A stretch of DNA of 64,000 nt from Achromobacter kerstersii (lineage in GTDB: Bacteria > Pseudomonadota > Gammaproteobacteria > Burkholderiales > Burkholderiaceae_B). The first letter of the stretch is position 1. Every line of letters starts with the position of its first letter. Below, piece after piece: positions 1 to 8,192 of this stretch. Made by a program: the position numbers and the translations under genes. The stretch spans positions 183,632 to 247,631 of the forward strand of contig NZ_CADIJQ010000011.1 in NCBI RefSeq assembly GCF_902859595.1. Reading direction: 5' to 3'. The notes beneath the pieces are model-generated. The model made no database searches. It was not told where the DNA came from and saw only the letters and a list, made by a program, of their open reading frames with translations.

Positions 1-1
1 C

Positions 2-826
2 AGCCGCGAGTCGCTGGCCAAATACGGCTTGTCGTTCCTGTGGCTGAACGACTGGGACCCGGTCAATCAGAACTACGGCGCGGTGGTGCCCATCATCGGC
101 ACCCTGCTGACGTCGGCCATCGCCCTCATCATCGCCGTGCCCGTCTCGTTCGGCATTGCCATCTTCCTGACCGAGCTGTCGCCGACCTGGCTGCGCCGCC
201 CGTTGGGCACGGCCGTTGAAATGCTGGCCGCCATTCCGTCCATCATCTACGGCATGTGGGGCCTGTTCGTCTTCGTGCCGGTGTTCCAGCAGTATGTGCA
301 ACCGTTCCTGATCGCCACCTTGGGCAGCGTGCCTGTCATTGGCGGCATCTTCGCGGGTCCGCCGTTCGGCATCGGCATCTTCACGGCCGGCCTGATCCTG
401 TCGATCATGATCATCCCGTTCATCGCCGCAGTGATGCGCGACGTGTTCGAACTGGTGCCGGCGATGCTGAAGGAATCGGCCTACGGCCTGGGCAGCACGA
501 CCTGGGAAGTGATGTGGCGCGTGGTGCTGCCCTTCACGAAGTCGGGCGTCATCGGCGGCATCATGCTGGGCCTGGGGCGCGCCCTGGGCGAGACGATGGC
601 TGTCACCTTCGTGATCGGCAACGCCTTCAAGTGGTCCGGTTCGCTGTTCTCGCCGGGCAACTCGATCGCCTCGGCGCTGGCCAACGAATTCAATGAAGCG
701 GGCGGCATTCAGAAGTCGGCGTTGCTGGAGCTGGGGTTGATCCTGTTCCTGATCACGACGATCGTGCTGGCGCTGGCCAAAGTGCTGCTGGTTCGCCTGT
801 CTGCTGGCGAAGGCAAGAAGACCTGA
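2..826 (+). CDS. pstC: phosphate ABC transporter permease PstC (5' end outside window)
   Basis: Inner-membrane permease subunit of the high-affinity phosphate importer PstSCAB, pairing with PstA. The frame is open from the first base, and the N-terminal helix expected of a protein of about 320 residues is missing, so the gene starts before the window. Several hydrophobic helices are visible, with the inner-membrane permease EAA-type loop around the segment reading ESAYGLGSTTWEV and a conserved LGRALGETMAVTF segment typical of PstC. pstA follows after 26 bases and then pstB, as in the usual pst operon. Seen: family motifs and order. Inferred: PhoB control from upstream, which cannot be checked here. 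Confidence 0.95.
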   Translation, partial: SRESLAKYGLSFLWLNDWDPVNQNYGAVVPIIGTLLTSAIALIIAVPVSFGIAIFLTELSPTWLRRPLGTAVEMLAAIPSIIYGMWGLFVFVPVFQQYVQPFLIATLGSVPVIGGIFAGPPFGIGIFTAGLILSIMIIPFIAAVMRDVFELVPAMLKESAYGLGSTTWEVMWRVVLPFTKSGVIGGIMLGLGRALGETMAVTFVIGNAFKWSGSLFSPGNSIASALANEFNEAGGIQKSALLELGLILFLITTIVLALAKVLLVRLSAGEGKKT

Positions 827-852
827 CGCGCCGCGAGCACAAGGAAAAGATC

Positions 853-1707
853 ATGGCTGTCTCCGTACTCAATATGCAGAATGGCGTTTACCGACGCCGC
901 CGCATCCTCAACCGCATCATGCTGACGGTGTCGCTGGGCACGCTGGCGTTCGGCTTGTTCTGGCTGTTCTGGATCATCCTGACCCTGCTGACCAAGGGCG
1001 CGCCCGCGCTGTCCTACACGCTGTTCACCGAGATCACGCCGCCCCCGGGTCAAACCGGCGGCCTGATCAACGCGATTTTCGGCAGCGTGGTGATGGCGGG
1101 CGTGGGCACGCTGATCGGCACGCCGGTCGGTATTCTGGCTGGCACCTACCTGGCTGAATATGGCCAGCGCGGCTGGCTGGCGCCGGCCACGCGCTTCCTG
1201 AACGATGTGTTGCTGTCCGCACCGTCCATCATCATCGGCCTGTTCATCTACGCCGTGTACGTGGCGCAGGTGGGCCATTACTCGGGCTGGGCGGGCGCGC
1301 TGGCGCTGTCCATCCTGGTGATACCGGTGGTGGTGCGCACGACCGACAACATGCTGCTGCTGGTGCCCAACAGCTTGCGTGAAGCGGCTGCGGCGCTGGG
1401 TTGCCCCAAGTGGCGCATGATCACGCTGGTGTGCTATCGCGCCGCCAAGACCGGCATCATCACCGGCGTGCTGCTGGCCATTGCCCGGATCTCGGGCGAG
1501 ACCGCGCCGCTGCTGTTCACCGCGCTGTCCAACCAGTTCATGTCGTTCAACATGAACGCGCCGATGGCCAACCTGCCAGTCGTCATCTACCAATACGCCG
1601 CCAGCCCCTTCAAGGACTGGAACGACCTGGCCTGGGCCGGGGCTACGCTGATTACGTTGCTGGTGCTGGGCATCAACATCATTGCCCGCAACATGTTCCG
1701 CAAGTAA
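853..1707 (+). CDS. pstA: phosphate ABC transporter permease PstA
   Basis: Second permease subunit of the phosphate importer, 284 residues, about the normal family length. It has about six membrane segments and the cytoplasmic loop REAAAALGCPKWRM that contacts the ATPase. The ATG is preceded by AAGGAAAAG at a suitable distance. It lies between pstC (26-base gap) and pstB (48-base gap) on the same strand, which makes a single operon very likely. An alternative assignment as another phosphonate or sulfate permease is unlikely given the neighbours. Confidence 0.96.
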   Translation: MAVSVLNMQNGVYRRRRILNRIMLTVSLGTLAFGLFWLFWIILTLLTKGAPALSYTLFTEITPPPGQTGGLINAIFGSVVMAGVGTLIGTPVGILAGTYLAEYGQRGWLAPATRFLNDVLLSAPSIIIGLFIYAVYVAQVGHYSGWAGALALSILVIPVVVRTTDNMLLLVPNSLREAAAALGCPKWRMITLVCYRAAKTGIITGVLLAIARISGETAPLLFTALSNQFMSFNMNAPMANLPVVIYQYAASPFKDWNDLAWAGATLITLLVLGINIIARNMFRK

Positions 1708-1755
1708 AGATCGCTTTGCCGGCGCGCGTGGCGCGCCGGAGCCAAGGGAAAAGAA

Positions 1756-2532
1756 ATGGAAAACACCGCTACCGCCGTCAAGAACAAGATCGAGGTCAAG
1801 AACCTGAACTTCTACTACGGCAAGTTCCATGCGATCCGCAATGTGAACATGTCGATCCAGGAGAAGAAGGTCACGGCCTTCATCGGCCCGTCGGGCTGCG
1901 GCAAATCGACCTTGTTGCGCACGTTCAACCGCATGTTTGAGCTGTATCCGGGCCAACGCGCCGAAGGCGAAATCATCCTGGACGGTGAGAACCTGCTGAC
2001 GGCCAAGACCGATATTTCGCTGATCCGCGCGAAAGTCGGCATGGTGTTCCAGAAGCCGACGCCGTTCCCGATGAGCATCTACGACAACATCGCGTTTGGC
2101 GTGCGCCTGTTCGAACGCCTGTCCAAGGGCGAAATGGACGAGCGCGTGGAATGGGCGCTGAGCAAGGCGGCCCTGTGGAACGAAGTGAAGGACAAGCTGC
2201 ATCAAAGCGGCAACAGCCTGTCGGGCGGCCAGCAACAGCGTCTGTGCATTGCACGCGGCGTGGCCATCAAGCCGGAAGTGTTGCTGCTGGACGAGCCCTG
2301 CTCGGCGCTGGACCCCATTTCCACTGCCAAGATCGAAGAGCTGATCGCCGAACTGAAGAACGACTACACGGTCGTGATCGTGACGCACAACATGCAGCAG
2401 GCCGCGCGCTGCTCGGACTACACCGCCTATATGTACCTGGGCGAACTCATGGAATTCGGCCAGACCGACCAGATCTTCGTGAAGCCGTCGCGCAAGGAAA
2501 CGGAAGACTACATCACGGGCCGTTTCGGCTGA
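1756..2532 (+). CDS. pstB: phosphate ABC transporter ATP-binding protein PstB
   Basis: ATPase subunit that powers phosphate import, 258 residues, full length. Walker A GPSGCGKST lies near residue 45, the ABC signature LSGGQQQR near residue 155, and Walker B LLLDEPCSALD just after it, followed by the PstB-typical ending with ETEDYITGRFG. Ribosome site AAGGGAAAAG precedes the ATG. A strong terminator follows 17 bases after the stop, so phoU and phoB are not directly downstream in this transcript. pstS is not in the window. Confidence 0.97.
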   Translation: MENTATAVKNKIEVKNLNFYYGKFHAIRNVNMSIQEKKVTAFIGPSGCGKSTLLRTFNRMFELYPGQRAEGEIILDGENLLTAKTDISLIRAKVGMVFQKPTPFPMSIYDNIAFGVRLFERLSKGEMDERVEWALSKAALWNEVKDKLHQSGNSLSGGQQQRLCIARGVAIKPEVLLLDEPCSALDPISTAKIEELIAELKNDYTVVIVTHNMQQAARCSDYTAYMYLGELMEFGQTDQIFVKPSRKETEDYITGRFG

Positions 2533-2548
2533 TTGCCAGCATCAATGC

Positions 2549-2579
2549 AAAAAGCGCGCCACATCGGCGCGTTTTTTTT
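2549..2579 (+). terminator. rho-independent terminator of the pst operon
   Basis: A perfect 6-bp GC stem (CGCGCC / GGCGCG) with loop ACATC is followed by eight T residues, starting 17 bases after the pstB stop. The A run before the stem makes it partly bidirectional. Confidence 0.9.
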
Positions 2580-2643
2580 GGTGGTCAGGAGCGCTGCACG
2601 GTGGGCGTGGCTCCCGGTGCGGCTCCCGCAGCGGGTGGGATTC

Positions 2644-2652
2644 TGGTATAGT
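2644..2652 (+). promoter_or_regulatory. extended -10 promoter element for tRNA-Pro
   Basis: TGGTATAGT lies about 11 bases before the first base of the tRNA, so it fits an extended -10 (TGn-TATAGT). I see no good -35 hexamer upstream of it. Placement right at a stable RNA gene after the pst terminator supports an independent promoter. Confidence 0.55.
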
Positions 2653-2662
2653 CTGCACCCTT

Positions 2663-2739
2663 CGGGGCGTAGCGCAGCCTGGTAGCGCATCTGCTTTGGG
2701 AGCAGAGGGTCGTGAGTTCGAATCCCACCGCCCCGACCA
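2663..2739 (+). tRNA. tRNA-Pro, anticodon TGG
   Basis: A 77-base cloverleaf including an encoded CCA. The acceptor arm CGGGGCG pairs with CGCCCCG. The anticodon stem TCTGC / GCAGA encloses loop TTTGGGA with anticodon TGG, and the T arm carries GTTCGAATC. It reads proline CCN codons. The gene sits alone between two terminators. The sequence after it shows no integrase gene, so it is not serving as an occupied integration site here. Confidence 0.97.
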
Positions 2740-2747
2740 AAAAAATT

Positions 2748-2786
2748 CAAGGGCTTACGCTTTTAAAGCGTAAGCCCTTGTTCATT
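2748..2786 (+). terminator. terminator after tRNA-Pro
   Basis: CAAGGGCTTACGCTTT is followed after one base by its exact reverse complement, giving a long hairpin (effective stem about 14 bp), then TTCATTT. The U tail is weak, but the position directly after the tRNA supports termination or 3' processing. Confidence 0.75.
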
Positions 2787-2837
2787 TCTGCGGCGCCATG
2801 GGTACCCCTATAGGTACCATCGACGCGCCGTCGTTTC

Positions 2838-3437
2838 TCAGAATGTCGGCAAATCCAGCGCGGCCCGGAACCGGTTCTTGACGTGGACGCCATCGCGCGG
2901 TGGCAGCGCACGCGCCGGTTCGTCGGGCAGGATGAACACCTGCGCGAATGCCACGCCGCGCCGGGCCTTCACCCGTTCTGCGACCTCGCTCGCCTGATCC
3001 GTTTCGCGGACGCTGAAGGCATCCTTGATGCCGAACCCCCGCGCCACCGCGACCAGGTCAGTGCCCAGGCTGGTGTGGCTGCGCTGCATGCCGGTTTCGC
3101 CAAAGTGGCCGTTGTCCAGCACCACGATCGTCAGGTTCTTTGGTTGTTTGGCGCCTATGGTGCCCAGGGTGCCGACACCCATCAATTGTTCACCATCCCC
3201 GGTGATTACGACGACCGAGCGCGCAGGCTGCGCCAGCGCCAGTCCAAGTCCCATCGCCGCGGCGCCGCCCATGGCGCCCCAGAGATAGAAGTTGTGGTCC
3301 CGGTCGCCGGCGGCAAAGACGTCATAGGAAGGCGACCCCAGGCCGGAAATGACCAACGCATCAGGAGCTGCGGCGATCAGTTGCGACACGAAGGCGCGGC
3401 GCTCGACGGCGCCGGATGCGTTCACGTGGGTCGACAT
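2838..3437 (-). CDS. TPP-dependent decarboxylase, C-terminal (TPP-binding) subunit, sulfopyruvate/phosphonopyruvate decarboxylase-like
   Basis: Small subunit carrying the thiamine-diphosphate pyrophosphate/Mg site: GDG at residues 80-82 and Asn109, exactly the GDG-X26-N pattern. It matches the beta half of split decarboxylases such as sulfopyruvate decarboxylase ComE. About 199 residues. I chose the ATG that overlaps the stop of the upstream subunit (TAATG), preceded by GGGAG, rather than an ATG 15 bases earlier. The two subunits are translationally coupled and should form the active enzyme together. The substrate is not shown by sequence; a 2-oxo acid with an anionic tail (sulfo-, phosphono- or carboxy-) is typical of the family. 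Neighbouring LysR and Bug receptor genes suggest use of an imported organic acid. Confidence 0.8.
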   Translation of the reverse strand: MSTHVNASGAVERRAFVSQLIAAAPDALVISGLGSPSYDVFAAGDRDHNFYLWGAMGGAAAMGLGLALAQPARSVVVITGDGEQLMGVGTLGTIGAKQPKNLTIVVLDNGHFGETGMQRSHTSLGTDLVAVARGFGIKDAFSVRETDQASEVAERVKARRGVAFAQVFILPDEPARALPPRDGVHVKNRFRAALDLPTF

Positions 3438-3973
3438 TAGTTGCGCTCCCATTTCTTGCGTCCGATCAACGTCTGCGAAAGCAGTACGGCCACCTGTTCG
3501 CCCGCCAGGAAGGCGGAATCGAGCGCGGCGCTGACAATCTCGCCGACCTCTTCAGGATTCGAAGCCCTAAGCACCGTGATCCCCATCAATTCCAGCGCCT
3601 GCTGCGTCGTCTTGCCCATCGGACCTTGCCACGGATTGAACTCGGCATACTCACCGCGCATGGTCACCAGCGCCAGGAAGGGAAAGTTGCAGCTGCGCAG
3701 CAACGAAAACATGTTCACGCAATTGCCCACGCCGCTGCTTTGCATCAGCAGCGCGGCGCGCTGGCCGCCAAGCCACGCGCCGCTGACCAGCGCCACGCCC
3801 TCTTCTTCCGTCGTCAGAACAACGTCGTTGATGTCAGGGTCCAGCTGAGCCTGCCGAATGGCGTAGGCATGGCCGGCGTCCGGCACATAAGCGATCTGGC
3901 GGATGCCGCCGGATTTCAAGGCGTCAAACACGGCTTGCTGCCAAGCCGGCGCCTCGGTAGTGGTCGAAGTCAT
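3437..3973 (-). CDS. TPP-dependent decarboxylase, N-terminal subunit, sulfopyruvate decarboxylase alpha-like
   Basis: Partner of the downstream TPP-binding subunit. It corresponds to the N-terminal PYR domain of TPP decarboxylases: the catalytic glutamate that activates thiamine lies in TTEEEGVAL (Glu58), followed by a GAWLGGQRAAL segment. 178 residues from the ATG at 3973, which has GGGA about 12 bases upstream; a longer start at 4009 has no ribosome site. The split architecture resembles ComD/ComE of coenzyme M synthesis, but many bacterial homologues have unrelated or unknown substrates. It is transcribed away from the LysR gene at 4090, and the 116-base gap should hold both promoters. Confidence 0.8.
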   Translation of the reverse strand: MTSTTTEAPAWQQAVFDALKSGGIRQIAYVPDAGHAYAIRQAQLDPDINDVVLTTEEEGVALVSGAWLGGQRAALLMQSSGVGNCVNMFSLLRSCNFPFLALVTMRGEYAEFNPWQGPMGKTTQQALELMGITVLRASNPEEVGEIVSAALDSAFLAGEQVAVLLSQTLIGRKKWERN

Positions 3974-4089
3974 GGTTTCTATTCCCAGTGGCTGAGTACT
4001 TCGATCCATCTTATATCGCTATAGAATTGCCAACTAAATAGAATTATTTGATGGATCTCATCACCCATCTGCATACCCCGGAGGCATTG

Positions 4090-5022
4090 ATGGACCTGAA
4101 GCAATTGAAGGCGTTCGTGACGGTGGCGGAGACCGGCAGCGTGACCAGCGCCGCGCGTCTGCTGAACATCGTGCAGCCGGCGGTCTCGCGCCAGTTGAAG
4201 CTGCTGGAAGATGACATCGGCGCGCCGCTCTTTACTCGCGGCCGCCTTGGGATGGAGCTGACGGACGCCGGCAAGACGCTCGAGGACTACGCCCGCCGCG
4301 CCTTGAACGAGCTGGATCGGGCGCGAGCCGAGATCCGGCCGTCCAGCGGGACCGTGGGAGGCATCGTTACCGTCGGCCTGTTGCCCAGCACTGCGGACAT
4401 GCTGTCCAGCGCGTTGCTAAGCGCGGTGACGGCCCACTACCCGGGCATTCGCCTGCGGCTGACGGCCGGCTATGCCGGGCACCTGCAATCCTGGCTGGAA
4501 ACCGGCGACGTGGACTTTGCGCTGCTCTACGACTCCAAGCCAAACCCTGCCTTGAAGTTCCGGCCATTGCTGGAAGAAAGCCTGTGGTTCGTGGGCCCGC
4601 CGGCAAGCGGGCTGGACAAGCACAACCCCGTGCGCATGGCCGACATCATCGGGCGTCCGCTGGTGCTGCCGAGCGCGCCGCATGGCCTGCGCTCGCTTGT
4701 GGAGCAGGCCGCGCGCGCGCAGGAAACGGATCTGCATATCGTGGCGGAGACCAACGCGATGAGCGTGCAGAAACGTCTGGTGCTGGACGGCCATGGCTAC
4801 ACCATCCTGCCCTCGATTGCGGTGGCGGACGATGTGGACCGGGGAATCCTGGCGGCGGCTCCGGTCGTCGACCCGCTTCTGGTACGTCGCATCGTGCTGG
4901 CGCAGCCCGCCACGCGGGCAGTGGCGAATTCTGTGCACTGCGTCATGAACGAACTGATCCAGTGCGCGCGCGACGCGGTCCGGCAGGATCGCTGGCCTTC
5001 CGCGCAATGGCTCGCCAAATAG
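4090..5022 (+). CDS. LysR-family transcriptional regulator
   Basis: 310-residue LysR protein. The N-terminal winged helix-turn-helix starts at once (MDLKQLKAFVTVAETGSVT) and a periplasmic-binding-like effector domain follows from about residue 90. An ATG 42 bases upstream is possible, but the chosen one has GGAGG at ideal spacing and puts the helix-turn-helix at the normal place. It is divergent from the TPP decarboxylase pair and is followed by the small ORF and Bug receptor, so it most likely controls both. Effector unknown, probably the decarboxylase substrate. Confidence 0.9.
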   Translation: MDLKQLKAFVTVAETGSVTSAARLLNIVQPAVSRQLKLLEDDIGAPLFTRGRLGMELTDAGKTLEDYARRALNELDRARAEIRPSSGTVGGIVTVGLLPSTADMLSSALLSAVTAHYPGIRLRLTAGYAGHLQSWLETGDVDFALLYDSKPNPALKFRPLLEESLWFVGPPASGLDKHNPVRMADIIGRPLVLPSAPHGLRSLVEQAARAQETDLHIVAETNAMSVQKRLVLDGHGYTILPSIAVADDVDRGILAAAPVVDPLLVRRIVLAQPATRAVANSVHCVMNELIQCARDAVRQDRWPSAQWLAK

Positions 5023-5188
5023 CCCGTCGCCGCGCCATCTCCCGCTGTGATCATATCCATCACGAAATTCTATTTATTAGGCATTTTCATAACGGATTAA
5101 TCTGGGTCAACCCGATTCATCGCGGTTCATCCACACACCTCCCCGACACGCCAACGAGCAAGAGGGAGGGGCTACCAAGGAGACAAAC

Positions 5189-5329
5189 ATGCGCTTTCCC
5201 ATCAGGCTTTGGGCGTTCGGCGCCCTGGCACCCGCGCTCTGGGTCCACAAGCCGGACCGGTATCGCCCGCTCATTTGGGGCGGCGAAGGACTCCACGGCG
5301 CACAGCAGCCGGTGGGGGAGACAGCATGA
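5189..5329 (+). CDS. small 46-residue ORF coupled to a Bug receptor gene
   Basis: A short frame with a strong ribosome site (AAGGAG, 8 bases before the ATG). Its TGA overlaps the ATG of the next gene (ATGA), a classical coupling arrangement. The predicted peptide begins MRFPIRLWAFGALAPALW, which is positively charged then hydrophobic, and continues with a polar tail. I recognise no family. It may be a genuine small exported or membrane peptide, or a leader whose translation sets expression of the receptor. Without homologues it stays tentative. Confidence 0.5.
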   Translation: MRFPIRLWAFGALAPALWVHKPDRYRPLIWGGEGLHGAQQPVGETA

Positions 5330-6288
5330 AAGCACTTACCTTGACGCGGTTTTTCGCGGCCGGAGCGCTGGCGTTGGTTGCCAACACAGCCTGCGCCGCC
5401 TGGCCGGATGATCGCCCGATCGAGCTGGTGGTAGGGTTTGCGCCCGGCGGGGGCACGGACGTCATGGCCCGGCTGGTGGCGCAGCACTTGGAGAAGCGCC
5501 TGGGCACGAATGCGCGGATCATCGTCATCAACAAGCCCGGCGCAGGCGGGGAGATCGCGGTGCGCTACGTCGCGGCGGCAAAGCCGGACGGGTACACGCT
5601 GGGCATGATCAACGCTCCGGGCTTCGTGTACCTGCCCCTGCGCAAGGGCGCGAAGTACAAGCCCGAAGATATCCGCCTTATTGCCCGCCTGGTCGACGAT
5701 CCGCTGCTGTTCATCAAGCGCCGTGGCTCCACCGCGCCGGACGATCTGCCCAGCTTGGTGCAAAAGCTGAAGCAATCGTCTGAATCGCTGTCCTTCGGGC
5801 ACAGCGGCGACGGCACGACGGGGCACCTGGCGCTAATGGACCTGGAGCGCAGTCAGGGCGTGCGAGGCAACAGCGTTCCGTTCAAGGGCGGCGGTGACAT
5901 CCGCTTGGGCGTGCTGGGCAATCACATCGACTACGGCCTGATCACGGTCAGCGAGGTGCCGGAGCTCAACGATCCGAACGGTCCCTTCGCGGCCATCGCC
6001 ATCGCCAGCGACAAGCGCCACAACGGAACCATTCCCACCGCCGCAGAGGCCGGCATTGCGTTGCGATACTCGTCAGAACGCGGCATGGGCGGGCCGGCGA
6101 ATCTGCCCGCCCCGATCCGGGACAAGCTGGAGCGGGCACTTCAAGACACGTTGAATGACCCGGCCTTCCTGGCCGCGTCCGGTCGCGACGCGGCGGTGCT
6201 TGCATTTCAGCCGGGCGAGCAATGGAAGGAAAGCCTGGACCGTCAGACGCTGATGTTCAAGGCCGACGAGGCTCCCTTGGCAAAGTAG
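5326..6288 (+). CDS. Bug-family (TctC-like) periplasmic solute receptor
   Basis: Periplasmic binding protein of the tripartite tricarboxylate transporter receptor family, 320 residues. A Sec signal peptide ending near CAA precedes the mature domain, which begins WPDDRPIELVVGFAPGGGTD, and the family loop KPGAGGEIAVRYVAAAKPDGYTL-like segment follows. These receptors bind carboxylates. No TctA/TctB membrane genes are present, so this is one of the orphan receptors expanded in Bordetella and relatives, which may act as sensors or share a transporter. Its place after a LysR gene and a TPP decarboxylase suggests that it binds the same organic acid. Confidence 0.9.
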   Translation: MKALTLTRFFAAGALALVANTACAAWPDDRPIELVVGFAPGGGTDVMARLVAQHLEKRLGTNARIIVINKPGAGGEIAVRYVAAAKPDGYTLGMINAPGFVYLPLRKGAKYKPEDIRLIARLVDDPLLFIKRRGSTAPDDLPSLVQKLKQSSESLSFGHSGDGTTGHLALMDLERSQGVRGNSVPFKGGGDIRLGVLGNHIDYGLITVSEVPELNDPNGPFAAIAIASDKRHNGTIPTAAEAGIALRYSSERGMGGPANLPAPIRDKLERALQDTLNDPAFLAASGRDAAVLAFQPGEQWKESLDRQTLMFKADEAPLAK

Positions 6289-6457
6289 CGGGGGAACTGA
6301 TCTTGCCGGCATTTTTTTTTGGAATTGTCGGTGGGATCAGTTGGGGATTGCAGGCGGCTTTTCCCGACTTTCCAGGTTCGTCGCTGTGCATCGCAGCACC
6401 TATGTGCGTTCCTGACACCCTCCCCATGCACCCCCTGCCGTCAGTCATTGCTTCCTG

Positions 6458-7366
6458 TCATCCCCCCGCCGGCAACAACTGCATCCCCGTTCTTCTCACG
6501 AACTCGTCATAGCTGATCGGCGCGCTTTCTTTCGTGCTGGCGCTGTTGGCCTGCCAGTGCACCCAGGAGCGCCCGGTTGTGGCGTCGTAGACCACTTTGA
6601 AAATGTGGCTGGGCACGGCGACGCCGAAGCCGATCGACCTGGGTTTGTCGTCGTAATAAGGCCCGGTGTACACGTACACATCGCCTGCGGCGCGCATCAC
6701 GTATTTGCGGGTGTCTTGTTCGATGCGGCTCCAGGGGCCTGCGTTATGCGTCTGGTCCTGCGGCACCATGTTGGCCAGCGAGAAGCTCTGCGCCATGGTC
6801 TCTTTGGAATACATGTCGCCGGCAGGCGCCATGTGGCCGCGCGAGTATCCCGAGCCTTTGTAGTCGTCCAAGGCGGCGCGTTCGCCGCTGGGCAGGCGGG
6901 CTTCAGGGTAGAACTTGTCGGTGCGCTGCAAGCCTTGGGCCTGCGTCAGCAGCTTTCTGTTCAGCCGTTCCGCCACGAATACGGGCGTCTTCGTCTGGCC
7001 GTTGTGCAAGATGGCAAAGCCCGAGAAACATAGCTCGCGCAGCGCCTGCTTTGTCGGCACGACGGGCATGTTGCCCTTGGGGAAGAACTGCGGGCATTCC
7101 GCGAACCGGGTGTGGGTCTGCGATCCGTTGGGAACGGCGGCGGGCGCGTACGTTTCTTGGGCCGGCCATCCCAACCGCGCCAGGATGGCGTCGGGCGAAA
7201 GTTGCACGGGCCATTTGGGCTGTAGGACGTAAGTGGCGGCGCCAAAGCTGGCGAGCGACGACAGCAGTAGCGCTCTAAGAAAGCGAAAGCCGCGGCTTGC
7301 GGTTTTTGTGTTGGCCCGGCTGGCGGGGCGTCTCTTGGTGGGTGCTGATTTCTTCGCGCGCGTCAT
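6458..7366 (-). CDS. membrane-anchored DNA/RNA non-specific endonuclease (NucA/NUC1 type)
   Basis: 302-residue protein with a Lys/Arg/Thr-rich start, a single hydrophobic segment at about residues 28-46 and a beta-beta-alpha-metal nuclease domain. The active site reads SRGHMAPAGDM with catalytic His178, and the metal-binding Asn lies in SLANMVPQ (Asn199). The family usually has DRGH, so the Asp is replaced by Ser here. The basic N terminus with one helix suggests export or anchoring facing the periplasm, where it would degrade nucleic acid. I took the ATG at 7366 (MTRAKK) rather than a start 99 bases upstream because the upstream part is low-complexity Pro/Arg. No immunity partner (NuiA-like) is seen next to it. 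Confidence 0.85.
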   Translation of the reverse strand: MTRAKKSAPTKRRPASRANTKTASRGFRFLRALLLSSLASFGAATYVLQPKWPVQLSPDAILARLGWPAQETYAPAAVPNGSQTHTRFAECPQFFPKGNMPVVPTKQALRELCFSGFAILHNGQTKTPVFVAERLNRKLLTQAQGLQRTDKFYPEARLPSGERAALDDYKGSGYSRGHMAPAGDMYSKETMAQSFSLANMVPQDQTHNAGPWSRIEQDTRKYVMRAAGDVYVYTGPYYDDKPRSIGFGVAVPSHIFKVVYDATTGRSWVHWQANSASTKESAPISYDEFVRRTGMQLLPAGG

Positions 7367-7471
7367 GCTGCCTGTGTGTTGCGGGCCGGCGCCTGGTGGT
7401 CGAGCGGGTGGCCGATGCCATCGGATTGTAGATGACTGCGGGCACCCGCAAGAGGCGGGCTGCAACCCGCG

Positions 7472-8074
7472 TTACAGCACCAGCTTCAATCCGATGGCGA
7501 ACATTGCAACGCCCACACACGCGTCAAGCACGCGCCACGCTTTGGGGCTGGCGAACCATGGGCGCAGTAGTCGCGCGCCAAATCCCAGTGTGAAGAAAAA
7601 CACGAACGACGCCGACATCGCGCCCAGCGCAAAGGCCACTTTTTGCCCTTCGTACTGGCTGGAGATCGACCCCAGCAACACCACGGTGTCCAGATACACG
7701 TGCGGGTTGAGCCAGGTGAATGCCAGGCAGGCCGCTAGCGTCGCGGCGAGCCCGGCGGTTTGTTTGGCTGACGGCGACAGGCTGTCGTGTTGGGTGCGCA
7801 GGGCGGAACGCAGGCTGCGTGCGGCGTAGACGAACAGGAACAGCGCGCCGCCATATCGCATGGCGGGTTCCAGCCAGGGGAGGGTGTCAGCGGCGAATCC
7901 GAATCCGGCTACGCCTGCGGCAATCAGGATGGCGTCGGACAGCGCACACGTCAGGCAGACGGCGAATACATATTCCTGGCGCAGGCCCTGGCGCAAGACA
8001 AATGCATTTTGTGCGCCGATCGCCAGGATCAGGCCAAGGCTGAGCAGAAAGCCGGGAATGAAGGCGGTTGTCAT
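7472..8074 (-). CDS. argO: LysE/ArgO-family amino acid exporter
   Basis: 200-residue, roughly six-helix inner-membrane exporter. The start MTTAFIPGFLLSLGLILAIG is followed by AQNAFVLRQGL, the hallmark of the LysE/ArgO branch that exports arginine or lysine. No argP/lysG-type LysR gene lies beside it, unlike many relatives. It reads leftward behind a terminator that separates it from the BssS-like gene. ArgO assignment is by family pattern; substrate preference among basic amino acids is not proven. Confidence 0.8.
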   Translation of the reverse strand: MTTAFIPGFLLSLGLILAIGAQNAFVLRQGLRQEYVFAVCLTCALSDAILIAAGVAGFGFAADTLPWLEPAMRYGGALFLFVYAARSLRSALRTQHDSLSPSAKQTAGLAATLAACLAFTWLNPHVYLDTVVLLGSISSQYEGQKVAFALGAMSASFVFFFTLGFGARLLRPWFASPKAWRVLDACVGVAMFAIGLKLVL

Positions 8075-8124
8075 GGCGAACCCTGAATTTAAAGGGCGAC
8101 AGACTAGCCGTTGTTGCGGCGTTA

Positions 8125-8160
8125 GAAAAACTAAATAGCCTAAAGCTTGTTTAGTTTTCC
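8125..8160 (-). terminator. terminator downstream of the BssS-like gene
   Basis: On the minus strand AAAACTAAA and its exact complement TTTAGTTTT enclose a 14-base loop and are followed by a T-rich tail. It lies 33 bases after the stop of the small gene at 8193. The same AT-rich segment must also hold the promoter of argO. Confidence 0.6.
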
Positions 8161-8192
8161 TAAATAGATGGAATTCGTCAGACGTGCAGCGT

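Noticed and set aside
709..2388. 559-residue open frame antisense to pstC-pstA-pstB
   Set aside because: Composition is rich in His, Arg, Gln and Ala, as produced by reading GC-rich genes backwards; no ribosome site or domain.
2798..2820. ATGGGTACCCCTATAGGTACC palindrome-like site after tRNA-Pro as an attachment site
   Set aside because: No integrase or second copy of the tRNA end was found; the dyad is short and imperfect.
2838..3973. Acetolactate synthase or complete single-chain TPP decarboxylase broken by a frameshift
   Set aside because: The two frames are joined by a clean TAATG overlap and each matches one subunit of the split family, so this is native architecture.
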